From NCBI RefSeq assembly GCF_001189245.1, contig NZ_LFIQ01000084.1, positions 104,046 to 144,203 of the forward strand: a DNA stretch of 40,158 nucleotides, in the 5' to 3' direction. This document shows, in pieces, positions 1 to 7,937 of this stretch. Made by a program: the position numbers and the translations under genes. Numbering within the stretch: the first letter of the stretch is position 1; every line of letters starts with the position of its first letter. The notes below the pieces were generated by a model. It ran no database searches. It was not told the DNA's origin and saw nothing but the letters and a program-made list of their open reading frames with translations. Source of the stretch: Bradyrhizobium pachyrhizi (GTDB lineage: Bacteria > Pseudomonadota > Alphaproteobacteria > Rhizobiales > Xanthobacteraceae).

Positions 1-45
1 GGTGATCTAGGACGCCGGCGTGGTGACGACGAAATGAGCCAGCCG

Positions 46-939
46 TCAGCGCTGCGCTTCGGCGCGCAGATAATCCACGAGCTGCTTGGCCGCGCGCGGC
101 AGCGCCTTGAAGCTGCGCGCGCAGATCGTCAGCCGGCGGTTGGCCCAGGCGTCGCGGATCCTTATCGTCGTGATCGGCATCGATGCCGCGCAGCGCCGCG
201 CCGCGGTCTCCGGAATCACGGCGATGCCGACATCGGCGCCGACCATCTGGCAGATCGCGTCGAAGCCGCGCAGGCGGGCGCGGAAGCGCAGCCGCGCGCC
301 GAGCTTTGCGGCGTGCCGCGAGATATGGACCTGCAGCGCCGACGTTGCCGTGAGGCCGACGAAATCGCGGCCGACCACCTCCTGGAAGTCGATCTGGCGG
401 CGGCCGCCGAGATCGCTGCGTCGCGACGCTACCAGCATCAAGCGGTCCTCGCTAAACAGGAAGCGCTCGACGCTGTCGGGCAGCGCGTGCTCCGCGGCGA
501 AGCCGAGATCGGCGGCGCCGCTGGCGATCGCGGTCGCGATATCGGTGCTCTCGCGCTCCTCGACATCGACGCTGATATCGGGATGCTCGTGCAGGAAGGC
601 CGCGAGCGCCCGCGGCAGATGCTCCGACAGGCCCGAGGTGTTGGCCAGCAACAGCACGTTGGCGCGCACGCCGCTGGCATAGGCGGCGAGATCGCTTTGC
701 AGCGCCTCGACATTGTGAATCACGATGCGGGCATGACCGAGCAGGCTCTCGCCCGCCGCCGTCAGTTCGACACCGCGGCGGCCGCGCTTGAGCAGTGCGA
801 CGCCGAGCGCCTCCTCGAGGCCCTTGATCCGCTCGCTGGCGGAAGCCAGCGCAAGATTCGCGCGCGCCGCGCCCTGCGTGATACTGCGCGCATCGGCAAC
901 CGCGATGAACAATTGCAAGTCGATCAGGTCGAACCGCAT
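46..939 (-). CDS. LysR-family transcriptional regulator
   Basis: A 297-residue LysR-type regulator of normal family length. The N-terminal winged helix-turn-helix is clear (LIDLQLFIAVADARSITQ, then the ASASERIKGLEEALGVALLKR recognition region). An effector-binding domain follows from about residue 80 to the end. I chose the ATG at 939 because the protein then begins MRFDLIDLQLF, as LysR proteins do; an in-frame start at 969 would add ten untypical residues. The gene is divergent from the TauE-type permease starting at 1032, with 92 bp between them. LysR proteins usually control such a divergent neighbour, so it probably regulates that permease. The inducer cannot be read from sequence. Confidence 0.93.
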   Translation of the reverse strand: MRFDLIDLQLFIAVADARSITQGAARANLALASASERIKGLEEALGVALLKRGRRGVELTAAGESLLGHARIVIHNVEALQSDLAAYASGVRANVLLLANTSGLSEHLPRALAAFLHEHPDISVDVEERESTDIATAIASGAADLGFAAEHALPDSVERFLFSEDRLMLVASRRSDLGGRRQIDFQEVVGRDFVGLTATSALQVHISRHAAKLGARLRFRARLRGFDAICQMVGADVGIAVIPETAARRCAASMPITTIRIRDAWANRRLTICARSFKALPRAAKQLVDYLRAEAQR

Positions 940-957
940 GACGTTTCCCGCCCCATA

Positions 958-976
958 CCTTCGGATCACCCGAAGG
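958..976. promoter_or_regulatory. Inverted repeat in LysR/TauE divergent promoter
   Basis: CCTTCGG and CCGAAGG form a perfect 7-bp inverted repeat with a 5-bp spacer, 19 bp after the LysR start codon on the upstream side and about 56 bp before the permease start. Its place between divergent genes suits a LysR binding site. This is inferred from position and symmetry only. Confidence 0.4.
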
Positions 977-1031
977 CTAACTCCGTAACCTCCAGATTGT
1001 GCCGATCGGCTCGATCGGTCAATGTGCCGCC

Positions 1032-1784
1032 ATGGTCGACCATCTCCTGATCTTCATCGCCTTCGCCTTCCTGCTCGCCGGCTTCGTCAAAGGCACGCTC
1101 GGCCTCGGCCTGCCGACGGTCGCGATGGGGCTGCTCGCAACCACGATGGCGCCGGGCCAGGCGATCGCGATCGTGATTGTGCCCGCGATCGTCACCAATA
1201 TCTGGCAGACCTTCGTCGGGCCCTATCTGCGCGACATCATCAAGCGGCTGTGGCCGCTGATGCTCGGCACCGTGGCCGGGATCTGGATCAATGCCGGGCT
1301 GCTGACCGGGCCATACGCGGCCTACGGCACCGTCGTGCTGGGCGTGCTGCTGGTGATCTACGCGATCGTCGGCCTGAGCCGGTTCAGCTTCAAGGTCGCG
1401 CGGCGCGACGAAAAATGGATCGGCGGCATCGTCGGCGTCATCACCGGGCTGATCTCGGCGGCGACCGGCGTTCAGGTCATCCCCTCGATGCCGTTCATGC
1501 AGGCGATCGGAATGGAGAAGGACGAACTCGTGCAGGCGCTCGGCGTGTTCTTTACCACTGCGACCGTGGCGCTCGCGTTCAACCTCACGGCATCGGGCCT
1601 GCTGACAGCGGCCACTGCATTGCCGGGCGCGGTCGCGATGGCGGCGTCGTTCACCGGCATGTTCATCGGCCAGGCGGTTCGCACACGGATGCACCCCGAG
1701 GTGTTCCGCCGCTGGTTCCTGATCGCGATGATCCTGCTCGGCGTCTATCTCGCCGGCAGCGCGCTGCCCAAGATCCACGGCTAG
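1032..1784 (+). CDS. TauE/SafE-family sulfite exporter-like permease
   Basis: A 250-residue integral membrane protein with about eight hydrophobic segments. The family signature lies near the start (LLAGFVKGTLGLGLPTVAMGLL), and the second repeat has GVITGLISAATGVQVIPSMPF. These duplicated G-rich half-sites are typical of TauE/SafE permeases, which move sulfite, sulfoacetate or other organic anions across the inner membrane. The ATG at 1032 places the first membrane span right after the start; an in-frame start at 999 would add eleven hydrophilic residues. The gene is divergent from a LysR regulator that likely controls it. It ends 16 bp from the convergent LysE gene. The substrate is unknown. 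Confidence 0.9.
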   Translation: MVDHLLIFIAFAFLLAGFVKGTLGLGLPTVAMGLLATTMAPGQAIAIVIVPAIVTNIWQTFVGPYLRDIIKRLWPLMLGTVAGIWINAGLLTGPYAAYGTVVLGVLLVIYAIVGLSRFSFKVARRDEKWIGGIVGVITGLISAATGVQVIPSMPFMQAIGMEKDELVQALGVFFTTATVALAFNLTASGLLTAATALPGAVAMAASFTGMFIGQAVRTRMHPEVFRRWFLIAMILLGVYLAGSALPKIHG

Positions 1785-1800
1785 AGCGGCGGAGCCAGAG

Positions 1801-2436
1801 CTACCGCGCCTCCAGCGTCGCGACGCGGACGCCGAGATAGATGAAGAGCGCGCCGAGCGAGCGGTTGATCCAGGCGATCACGCCGGCCGATTGCCTGATG
1901 CGGCCGGCAGCCCGCGCCGCGAAGGCCGCAAGACCGAGGCACCACAGCGTGCCGCCGGTGATGAAGATCAGGCCGAGCACCAGGAAGGCGAGCGTCTTGT
2001 GCGGCGAATCGGCCGCCACGAATTGCGGCAGGAAAGCCAGGAAGAACAGCGCCACCTTCGGGTTGAGGATATTGGTCAGCGCCCCCTGCCAGAACACGCG
2101 CGAGATCGAGGTCTCGCCGCCCTGCCCGGCGATCTCCGCGAGCGGCTTGGCGCGCGTCAGCAGCATCTGCAGGCCGGTCAGCACCAGATAGGCCGCGCCG
2201 ACCAGCTTGACGGCCAGGAACGCGGTCGACGAGGCCATCAGCAGCGCCGACAGGCCGATCGCCGCGCCCAGCACATGGACCAGGCAGCCGGCGCTGATAC
2301 CGATCGCCGCAGCGGCGCCGCCGCGCCATCCGAGCTGAATCGTGCGCCCAATGATATAAGCGGTATCCGGGCCCGGTGTGACGTTGAGCAGCAGCCCGGA
2401 CAGGACAAACAGCCAAAGTTCGTGAATTCCCAGCAT
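1801..2436 (-). CDS. LysE/RhtB-family amino-acid exporter
   Basis: A 211-residue inner-membrane protein of exactly the LysE/RhtB family length, with about six hydrophobic segments. The family motif LLNVTPGPDTAYIIGRTIQLGWRGG is at residues 16-40, and the second hallmark TNILNPKVALFFLAFLPQF is in the middle. Members export amino acids or their analogues (lysine, threonine, homoserine lactone). The gene converges with the TauE permease and is followed upstream by a 237-bp gap before the cyclase gene on the other strand. The exported amino acid cannot be predicted from the sequence. Confidence 0.92.
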   Translation of the reverse strand: MLGIHELWLFVLSGLLLNVTPGPDTAYIIGRTIQLGWRGGAAAAIGISAGCLVHVLGAAIGLSALLMASSTAFLAVKLVGAAYLVLTGLQMLLTRAKPLAEIAGQGGETSISRVFWQGALTNILNPKVALFFLAFLPQFVAADSPHKTLAFLVLGLIFITGGTLWCLGLAAFAARAAGRIRQSAGVIAWINRSLGALFIYLGVRVATLEAR

Positions 2437-2673
2437 GTCAGCGAGGTTAACCTATGCAAGTAACTGCCCGGAAAGGATGATCAGCCAGCCGGCGCCATCC
2501 CAGCGACACACGAATTCAGTAGAGAAACGACTGTACGATCCGTTGGTCGCATGCCAATTCTGCTACTATGCATTATAGGTGCCTGCAAACCGGGCTTCCG
2601 CCGGACCCGGCCTGTCTTGTAAGTATCGGATTCGGTCACCTCGGCTAAGTGGCCATTCCAGGGCACAGGAGAC

Positions 2674-4473
2674 ATGGAAAGACGGCTCGCTGCCATTCTT
2701 TGCGCTGACATCGCCGGCTATTCCCGCATGATGGGTGCCGACGAGGCGGGGACGCATGCCTCGTTCAAGGCGCACCGTAGCGCGATTTACCCGATCATCC
2801 TCAACCATGGCGGCCGAATCGTCAAAAACACCGGCGATGGCTTCCTGCTGGAATTTCCGAGCATCATCGGCGCGATCGAGGCCGCCGTCGCGATGCAGAC
2901 CCTGATGGCCGAGCGCAACGAACATCTGCCGGCCGACCGCGCCATGCACTTCCGGATGGGCGTCCACATGGGCGACGTCATGGCCGACGAGGACGAGGTG
3001 TTCGGCGACGACGTCAACATCGCCGTCCGCCTCGAGACGGTCGCAACGCCCGGCGGCATCGCGGTGTCGGACAAGGCCCGCACTGAAGCGGGACGGCGGC
3101 TTGCCGTCACCCTCGTTGACGCCGGCCCGCACCGCTTCAAGAACATCGCCGAGCCGGTCAATGTCTGGACCTGGGCGCCGGCCGGGTCCGATGCCCAGGA
3201 GCAGGTTCCGGAGGATGGTCCGCATCTGCCGGGCCAATATCGGACCGCAATCGTCGGCGTGCTGCCGTTCGACAATCTGAGCGGCGGCGCCGACGAATAT
3301 TTCTCGGACGGCCTGACCGAGGACCTGATCCACGCGCTGTCGCTGCAATCCTTCTATCGCGTGCTGAGCCGCAACTCGACCTTCGCCTACAAGGGCAAGA
3401 ACGTCTCGACGCGGCTGATCGCGCGCGAGATCGACGCGACCTATCTGATCCAGGGTTCGGTACGGCGCGCCGGCAACAAGATCCGCGTCTCCGCCGAGCT
3501 GATCGCGCCCGAGAAGGGCGAGCAGCTGTGGACCGGCCGCTACGACCGCGACATGGGCGACCTGTTCGCGATGCAGGACGAGATCACCGCGAATCTCTCC
3601 GCCGCCGTCGCCCAGGAGATCTATCGCGCCGAGGCGTCGGCACCGGCGCGCTCGCCGAACGCCGAGCTGACGGCGTGGGATCGCTTCCTGAAGGGGCTGT
3701 CGCACTACTACCAACAGACCAAGGACGATTGCGAAACCGCGATCGCGCTGTTCAAGGAAGCGATCGAGCTCGACCCCGCGCTGTCGATCGCGCGCGCCTA
3801 TCTGGCGCTGATCCAGATCCAGAGCATCCAGTTCGGCTGGATTCCGAGCACGCGCGAATTGTGGGCCTCGTCGGTCAGCCTGGCCGAGAGCAGCGTGCGG
3901 CTCGACCCGCGCTCCTCGTTCGCGTTTTCGCTGCTGGCCTATCTGCACGCGATGCAGGGCCATTACGAAGCCGCGATGGATGTCATCAAGCGGGCGATCG
4001 AGCTCAACCCCTACGACATGGGCGCGCGCGGCGTGCTCGGCATTTGCCACATGGTGATCGGCGACCATCGCAAGGCGGTCGACCTGTTCTCGACCGCGGT
4101 CCAGCGCGGCAACAGCGACCCGCGCTACCAATGGGCGGCGCTGAACGCATTCAGCCATTATCTGCTCGGGCAATATGACGCGTCGCTATCGTGGTCGCGC
4201 GAGGGGCTGTATCTGAACCCGAACCATCTGCAGTGCCTTGCGGTGCGCACCGCAGCGCTCGCCCAGCTCGGCCGCGCCGACGAGGCCGCGCAGGCGGCCG
4301 AAGCCCTGCTCGCCAACCATCCCGAGCTGACGGTCGAGCGTCACTTGCGCAATTTCCACTGGAAGAACCCGGCCGACATCGCGCATTATCGCGACGGCCT
4401 CTTGAAAGCCGGCCTGCCGTTCGGCAAACTCGCTCTGGTTGCATCCACCTCGAAATTCGCCGTCGACTCCTGA
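2674..4473 (+). CDS. Class III adenylate/guanylate cyclase with TolB-like and TPR regions
   Basis: A 599-residue protein in three parts. Residues 1-170 form a class III cyclase domain: the metal-binding aspartates are D12 (CADIAGYSR) and D55 (NTGDGFLLEF), and N115 and R119 (GDDVNIAVRLE) fit the transition-state pair, so the site looks intact. Residues about 190-320 resemble the TolB-like domain common in rhizobial cyclases (VLPFDNLSGGADEYFSDGLTEDL). Residues about 330-560 are TPR-like helical repeats (AIALFKEAIELDPALSIARAYLAL, then AMDVIKRAIELNPYDMGARG). No signal peptide or membrane span is seen, so it is probably cytosolic, making cAMP (or cGMP) under control of a partner bound by the TPR part. 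The ATG at 2674 has GGAG about 7 bp upstream. Confidence 0.93.
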   Translation: MERRLAAILCADIAGYSRMMGADEAGTHASFKAHRSAIYPIILNHGGRIVKNTGDGFLLEFPSIIGAIEAAVAMQTLMAERNEHLPADRAMHFRMGVHMGDVMADEDEVFGDDVNIAVRLETVATPGGIAVSDKARTEAGRRLAVTLVDAGPHRFKNIAEPVNVWTWAPAGSDAQEQVPEDGPHLPGQYRTAIVGVLPFDNLSGGADEYFSDGLTEDLIHALSLQSFYRVLSRNSTFAYKGKNVSTRLIAREIDATYLIQGSVRRAGNKIRVSAELIAPEKGEQLWTGRYDRDMGDLFAMQDEITANLSAAVAQEIYRAEASAPARSPNAELTAWDRFLKGLSHYYQQTKDDCETAIALFKEAIELDPALSIARAYLALIQIQSIQFGWIPSTRELWASSVSLAESSVRLDPRSSFAFSLLAYLHAMQGHYEAAMDVIKRAIELNPYDMGARGVLGICHMVIGDHRKAVDLFSTAVQRGNSDPRYQWAALNAFSHYLLGQYDASLSWSREGLYLNPNHLQCLAVRTAALAQLGRADEAAQAAEALLANHPELTVERHLRNFHWKNPADIAHYRDGLLKAGLPFGKLALVASTSKFAVDS

Positions 4474-4480
4474 GCGAATT

Positions 4481-4505
4481 CATCCACCGGTAATGGATGC
4501 TTTTT
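4481..4505 (+). terminator. Intrinsic terminator after the cyclase gene
   Basis: CATCCA (4481-4486), a 7-nt loop and TGGATG (4494-4499) form a perfect 6-bp stem followed at once by CTTTTT. It begins 8 bp past the cyclase stop codon and lies before the next gene, so the two are probably separate transcripts. Confidence 0.65.
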
Positions 4506-4533
4506 AAGCTGAAGCTTTTCAGGATGTGGTTTG

Positions 4534-5193
4534 ATGTCCGATACGGCTGCAAGCGCGGCGCCCGCCCCGCAGATCTCCCCTGACAATCCCTGCCCGTTCC
4601 TGCGGGCGCTCGTCGCCGGCAACTATGTCGGCGGCCATATCGTGCCGCTGCCTGAACTGACCGGCACCATCGGGCGCGCAACCGGCAAGACCGGGTTCGA
4701 GGGATTCACCGCGCGGGCGAAGATCTTCATGGTGGCGCAGATCGCCAACGGCCTCGGTCCTTTCAGCCAGCTGCGCAGCCTGTTCCAGGGCGCCATTCTC
4801 GACGCGTTACGCAACGGCCCGCTCGACAAGCACGGCGCCGGCTCGCGCATCCTCGACCAGCACGCGGTGGTCCATGAGGACGAAATCGCGCGGCTCGCGA
4901 CCTTCGGCAGCGACTACAAGGCACCCGACGGCAGCGTCGAACGCGGGCTGTCGGCCGCCGAGATCAAGACCTTCATGGCGGCGAACTTCCAGCGCGCCAA
5001 GGACGAGCATCCGCCGTCCTACGGCATCCTGCACTGCTACTATCCGCTCCTGATGCTCGGCGAGTGGCCGGTGCTGCTCGACATCATGGGCAAGGGCGAA
5101 GGCAAGGACCGCTATCTCAGCGTCGCCGAGGTCAGGACGCTGTTCGTGGACAAGCGCTTTCCCGACCGGATCGTCGCGATGCTACAGCGCTAG
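4534..5193 (+). CDS. Uncharacterised protein, possible heme-thiolate peroxidase relative
   Basis: A 219-residue protein without signal peptide or membrane span that I cannot assign with confidence. Near the N-terminus it carries NPCPFLRALVAGNYVGG, which resembles the Pro-Cys-Pro heme-ligand motif of the chloroperoxidase/peroxygenase family (PCP followed by an aNHGy-type segment). Mid-protein, LDQHAVVHEDEIARL lies where that family has its EHD acid-base motif, and the end, YLSVAEVRTLFVDKRFP, resembles the family's closing lF-x-x-x-RlP segment. The canonical Glu of EHD is replaced (DQH), so peroxidase activity is doubtful. The ATG at 4534 is preferred over a TTG at 4531. It follows the cyclase gene by 60 bp but a terminator separates them. 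Confidence 0.75.
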   Translation: MSDTAASAAPAPQISPDNPCPFLRALVAGNYVGGHIVPLPELTGTIGRATGKTGFEGFTARAKIFMVAQIANGLGPFSQLRSLFQGAILDALRNGPLDKHGAGSRILDQHAVVHEDEIARLATFGSDYKAPDGSVERGLSAAEIKTFMAANFQRAKDEHPPSYGILHCYYPLLMLGEWPVLLDIMGKGEGKDRYLSVAEVRTLFVDKRFPDRIVAMLQR

Positions 5194-5208
5194 ACTAGAT
5201 TTTTGTTG

Positions 5209-5255
5209 GACGCGTTTTCTTCACGCGAACCGGTATCCGCTTCGCTCGAAAACGC
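5209..5255. repeat. 47-bp dispersed palindromic repeat, copy 1
   Basis: A 47-bp element beginning GACGCGTTTTCTTCACGCGA and ending CTTCGCTCGAAAACGC. Its ends GCGTTTTC and GAAAACGC are inverted repeats. A second copy with a few differences lies at 33552-33598. This one sits between two convergent genes (ends at 5193 and 5262) and may act as a bidirectional terminator. Confidence 0.8.
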
Positions 5256-5261
5256 CATGTT

Positions 5262-6209
5262 TCACTTGAACAGCGGCGTGCCCGGCACGAACGCATCGAA
5301 CGCCGCCCAGAATTGGCCGCGGTAGCGGTCCTGCTCCTGCAGGATTTCGTGCTTGGAGCCGGCGATCACGAGATGCGAGCCGGCGCGCAAGTGATAGGCG
5401 AACTCCTCGATCGCGGCCGTCGACACCACCTCGTCATTGCTCGCCGCCAGCATCAGGATCGGCTGGCGGATTTCGGACGGATACGACATGCCGCGGAAGG
5501 TGCGCATCGCGGTGAACGCGGTGTCGGCCCAGGCGATCGTCGGCGCCGCGATGCCGAGCGTCGGGTCTTCTTCCAGGATCGCCGCGTTGCGGGCATGGCG
5601 CACCGGGTCGCTGGTGACGGGATTGCCGATGAAGGGCGCGAGGCCGACCAGTTCGTCGCTGCCGCCGGGAACATAGCGGCCGCCCTGCCCGGCCAGCCGC
5701 ATGATCCGAAGCAGCGTGCTCGGGAAGAACGACACGCGGCGGCGCGGCAGGTCGATCATCGGCGCCGACAGCACCATGCGGTCGAACCAGCGCTTGCCGG
5801 CATGCGCGAGGCGCAGCATCACCGCACCGCCCATCGAATGCGCCAGCGCGAAATAGGGCGGCGGGCAATCCGGCAGCACCACCTGTTGCACGAAGGTCTC
5901 GACGTCGACCTCGTAGTCGGCGAAGTCGCGCACATAGCCCTTGCGGGGATCGCGCAGCCGCCGCGACGAGTGGCCCTGTCCGCGCCAGTCGATCATCGCC
6001 ACCGCAAAGCCGCGGTCGCGCAGATCGCGCACGGTCTCGAAATATTTTTCGATCATCTCGCCACGCCCGCCGAACACGCAGACCGTGCCCTTGCGGCCGG
6101 GCGGCGGCGCCCAGCGCGCAAAGCGCAGCTCAGCCCCGTCTGATGTCTTGATGGTGCCACTGACAACGTCGTCCGGAACCGGGTTGGCGGGAATCGAGAC
6201 GAGCGTCAT
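5262..6209 (-). CDS. Alpha/beta hydrolase, lysophospholipase (PldB-like)
   Basis: A 315-residue serine hydrolase of the Hydrolase_4 / lysophospholipase L2 type. The nucleophile elbow is AHSMGG with Ser125. The oxyanion region (FGGRGEMIEKYFETVRDL) and the strand DWRGQGHSSR precede it, as in monoacylglycerol lipases and PldB. The acid is likely the Asp of LAASNDEVVS and the base the His of GSKHEIL near the C-terminus. There is no signal peptide, so it should act in the cytosol or at the inner membrane face on lysophospholipids or monoacylglycerols. It is divergent from the small heat-shock gene, with 221 bp between the start codons. The exact lipid substrate is inferred from the family. Confidence 0.9.
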   Translation of the reverse strand: MTLVSIPANPVPDDVVSGTIKTSDGAELRFARWAPPPGRKGTVCVFGGRGEMIEKYFETVRDLRDRGFAVAMIDWRGQGHSSRRLRDPRKGYVRDFADYEVDVETFVQQVVLPDCPPPYFALAHSMGGAVMLRLAHAGKRWFDRMVLSAPMIDLPRRRVSFFPSTLLRIMRLAGQGGRYVPGGSDELVGLAPFIGNPVTSDPVRHARNAAILEEDPTLGIAAPTIAWADTAFTAMRTFRGMSYPSEIRQPILMLAASNDEVVSTAAIEEFAYHLRAGSHLVIAGSKHEILQEQDRYRGQFWAAFDAFVPGTPLFK

Positions 6210-6284
6210 GAAGGGGACCGGAGTGGTGAGACAGGGTGGAGATCAAGGACGCCGGCGCCAAAAAATGCGACGCGGTTTCCGCCT

Positions 6285-6313
6285 CTTGAACGCAACGTGA
6301 CCCCTCCCATATC
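6285..6313 (+). promoter_or_regulatory. Putative RpoH (sigma-32) promoter of the small heat-shock gene
   Basis: A CTTGAAC -35 element (6285-6291), a 13-bp spacer and TCCCATATC (6305-6313) match the sigma-32 pattern CTTGAAA / CCCCATnT. The predicted transcript start, about 6319-6320, coincides with the first base of the leader stem described next. Confidence 0.6.
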
Positions 6314-6319
6314 ACCTCC

Positions 6320-6430
6320 GTGCAGGCCGCTACCAGTGCTTCGGAACCGAAACATCAGGCTGCACACATCTAAGCCCGGCCCGATGGCGGGCGGGTAACT
6401 GAAACAGTCGCTCAATGGAGGACTATTCCT
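6320..6430 (+). ncRNA. ROSE-type RNA thermometer in the hsp20 leader
   Basis: The leader folds into a series of hairpins ending over the ribosome binding site. GTGCAG (6320-6325) pairs with CTGCAC (6360-6365) and encloses TTCGG/CCGAA (6340-6344 with 6347-6351). A second hairpin spans 6375-6395. The last hairpin pairs AGTC (6406-6409) with GACT (6421-6424) and buries the Shine-Dalgarno ATGGAGGA (6415-6422) opposite CGCTC, which is the conserved terminal hairpin of ROSE elements. Such elements in Bradyrhizobium block translation of small heat-shock genes at normal temperature and melt on heating. The size (about 110 nt), the position and the terminal-hairpin sequence agree with the family. Confidence 0.85.
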
Positions 6431-6907
6431 ATGCGTAGCTACGACCTCACTCCGTTTTATCGTTCCACCGTCGGCTTCGACCGCCTCTTCAACCTGCTCG
6501 ATCAGGTGACCTCGGACGGCAGCCCCGGCTATCCCCCCTACAACATCGAGCGCACCGGCGAGAATGCTTACCGGATCAGCGTTGCGGTCTCCGGCTTCTC
6601 GCAGGCCGAGCTTTCGATCGTCGCGAAGGAGAACACGCTGACGATCAAGGGCGAGAAAACCGCCAACGAGAACTCCGGCAACGGCTCCGAAGTGCTCTAT
6701 CGCGGCATCGCCTCCCGCGCCTTCGAGCGCGTCTTCCAGCTTGCCGACTTCGTGCAGGTGAAGAACGCTTCGCTCGAGAACGGTCTGCTCCACGTCGATC
6801 TCGTCCGCGAGATTCCCGAGGCCAAGAAGCCCCGCAGCATTCCGATCGGCGGCGGCGAGAAGGCCCCGCAGGTCGTTGACGGCTCGGCCGGCAAGGTCGC
6901 CGCCTAA
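6431..6907 (+). CDS. Small heat-shock protein, Hsp20/alpha-crystallin family
   Basis: A 158-residue IbpA-type chaperone. The N-terminal arm is MRSYDLTPFYRSTVGFDRLFNLLD. The alpha-crystallin domain runs from about residue 37 to 128 (PPYNIERTGENAYRISVAVSG through ENGLLHVDLVREIPE). A C-terminal I-x-I anchor is present in RSIPIGG. These ATP-independent holdases bind unfolding proteins in large oligomers for later refolding by DnaK/ClpB. Expression seems heat-controlled twice: by an RpoH-like promoter and by the ROSE leader directly upstream. Only one small heat-shock gene is present here, whereas Bradyrhizobium often has them in clusters. A strong terminator follows the gene. Confidence 0.97.
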   Translation: MRSYDLTPFYRSTVGFDRLFNLLDQVTSDGSPGYPPYNIERTGENAYRISVAVSGFSQAELSIVAKENTLTIKGEKTANENSGNGSEVLYRGIASRAFERVFQLADFVQVKNASLENGLLHVDLVREIPEAKKPRSIPIGGGEKAPQVVDGSAGKVAA

Positions 6908-6944
6908 GCACCAAACCCGCGTCAGCAGATATTGGCTGATCGCG

Positions 6945-6975
6945 AAAACGCCCCGGGAAACCGGGGCGTTTTTTG
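6945..6975 (+). terminator. Intrinsic terminator of hsp20
   Basis: AACGCCCCGG and CCGGGGCGTT form a perfect GC-rich stem with a GAAA tetraloop (6957-6960), followed by TTTTTG. It begins 38 bp after the hsp20 stop codon. Confidence 0.92.
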
Positions 6976-7002
6976 TTGGCTTCGTAGCCGGATGAAGCCT
7001 TC

Positions 7003-7123
7003 GTAGCCCGGATGGGGCGAAGCGCAATCCGGGGGACCTTCTCCGCGACGGGACCGCCCCGGATTTCGCGGAGCCTGTCATCGGGCGCGCGTTCGCGCGA
7101 CCCGTTGGCTCCATCCGGGCTAC
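7003..7123. repeat. Dispersed palindromic repeat (GTAGCCCGGATG type), copy 1
   Basis: GTAGCCCGGATG at the left end and CATCCGGGCTAC at the right end are perfect inverted repeats enclosing about 97 bp. A partial extra copy of the left end lies just before it (about 6982-6995). A related element is at 18977-19047. It fills the gap between two convergent genes. Confidence 0.8.
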
Positions 7124-7136
7124 AGAGCGACGCGGG

Positions 7137-7937
7137 TCACTCCAATCCCTGCACCTTGGGCATTGCCTGGGTCGGCAGGATCGCGGGTGCAGGCGCCGGC
7201 GGCGGAGCCCCCTGACCGACGGTCGGAGCCTCGGCTTGCTGGACGGCTTGCGGCGCAGCCTGGGCCTCGGCCGGCTTTGGGGCTGCGGCCTGCTCGGCCG
7301 GCACGGGTGCGGCTGCCTGGGCAGGCTGCGGCGTGGCCGCCTGCGGGACGGCGGCCTGGGCCGCCGGGACAGGAGCCTGGGCTGCCGCCGGAGCCTGGGT
7401 CGCCGGAACCTGGGCCTTGGCCCCCAGCGGGTTCCGCTTCGGCACCGGCACGCGGCTGGCGACATGCGGGATCGGGAGCGGCGGGCGCGGCACCCGGGCC
7501 TGGATTGGCCGCGGCATCGGCCCGACGGGACCGTCGGTCGCGCTCATTTCCTCTTCGTAATTGTTGCCGAGCCGGGAGGCCGGCGTGAAGCGGATGATGT
7601 GGCCGTCGCGGGCATCGATCACCAGCCGGCCGTCGTCGCCGCCCTGGTCGATCACCGAGATCGTGTAGACGAACCCGCGCTGCCGGGGCGCGCCAAGCGG
7701 CAGATAGCCGTTCTCGCGCAGCACGGTATAGACCTCGACCGGCGGCAACAGGCTCGGGACCCGGCCAAAGCGCGGCGGCGGCGGAACCTCGGGCATGGCG
7801 GCATAGGGCCCGTCCATGTCGGATACCCTGACCAGAAGCGGGCTGCCGATCCGGGCGGACGTCGCCAGCTGGGCCTCGGCCGAGGCTGCGCTGAGCGCGA
7901 GGGCGGCGGCAGCAACCGAACCTGTGAACAACTTCAT
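7137..7937 (-). CDS. Secreted protein with Ala/Pro-rich C-terminal half
   Basis: A 266-residue exported protein that I do not recognise as a named family. A Sec signal peptide is evident at residues 1-22 (MKLFTGSVAAAALALSAASAEA). Residues about 50-135 look like a small folded domain (VYTVLRENGYLPLGAPRQRG, then DGRLVIDARDGHIIRFTP), which resembles a repeated beta-strand module that reads out periplasmic conditions. From about residue 140 onward it is almost wholly Ala, Pro and Gln (repeated PVPAAQAAVPQ-type units), probably an extended spacer across periplasm or peptidoglycan. The start is supported by AGGAG 8 bp before the ATG at 7937. Rhizobial genomes encode many such proteins. No enzymatic motif is seen. 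Confidence 0.85.
   Translation of the reverse strand: MKLFTGSVAAAALALSAASAEAQLATSARIGSPLLVRVSDMDGPYAAMPEVPPPPRFGRVPSLLPPVEVYTVLRENGYLPLGAPRQRGFVYTISVIDQGGDDGRLVIDARDGHIIRFTPASRLGNNYEEEMSATDGPVGPMPRPIQARVPRPPLPIPHVASRVPVPKRNPLGAKAQVPATQAPAAAQAPVPAAQAAVPQAATPQPAQAAAPVPAEQAAAPKPAEAQAAPQAVQQAEAPTVGQGAPPPAPAPAILPTQAMPKVQGLE

Noticed and set aside
2566..4173. A 535-codon minus-strand frame opposite the cyclase
   Set aside because: It is a shadow of the cyclase gene, with no homology by eye.
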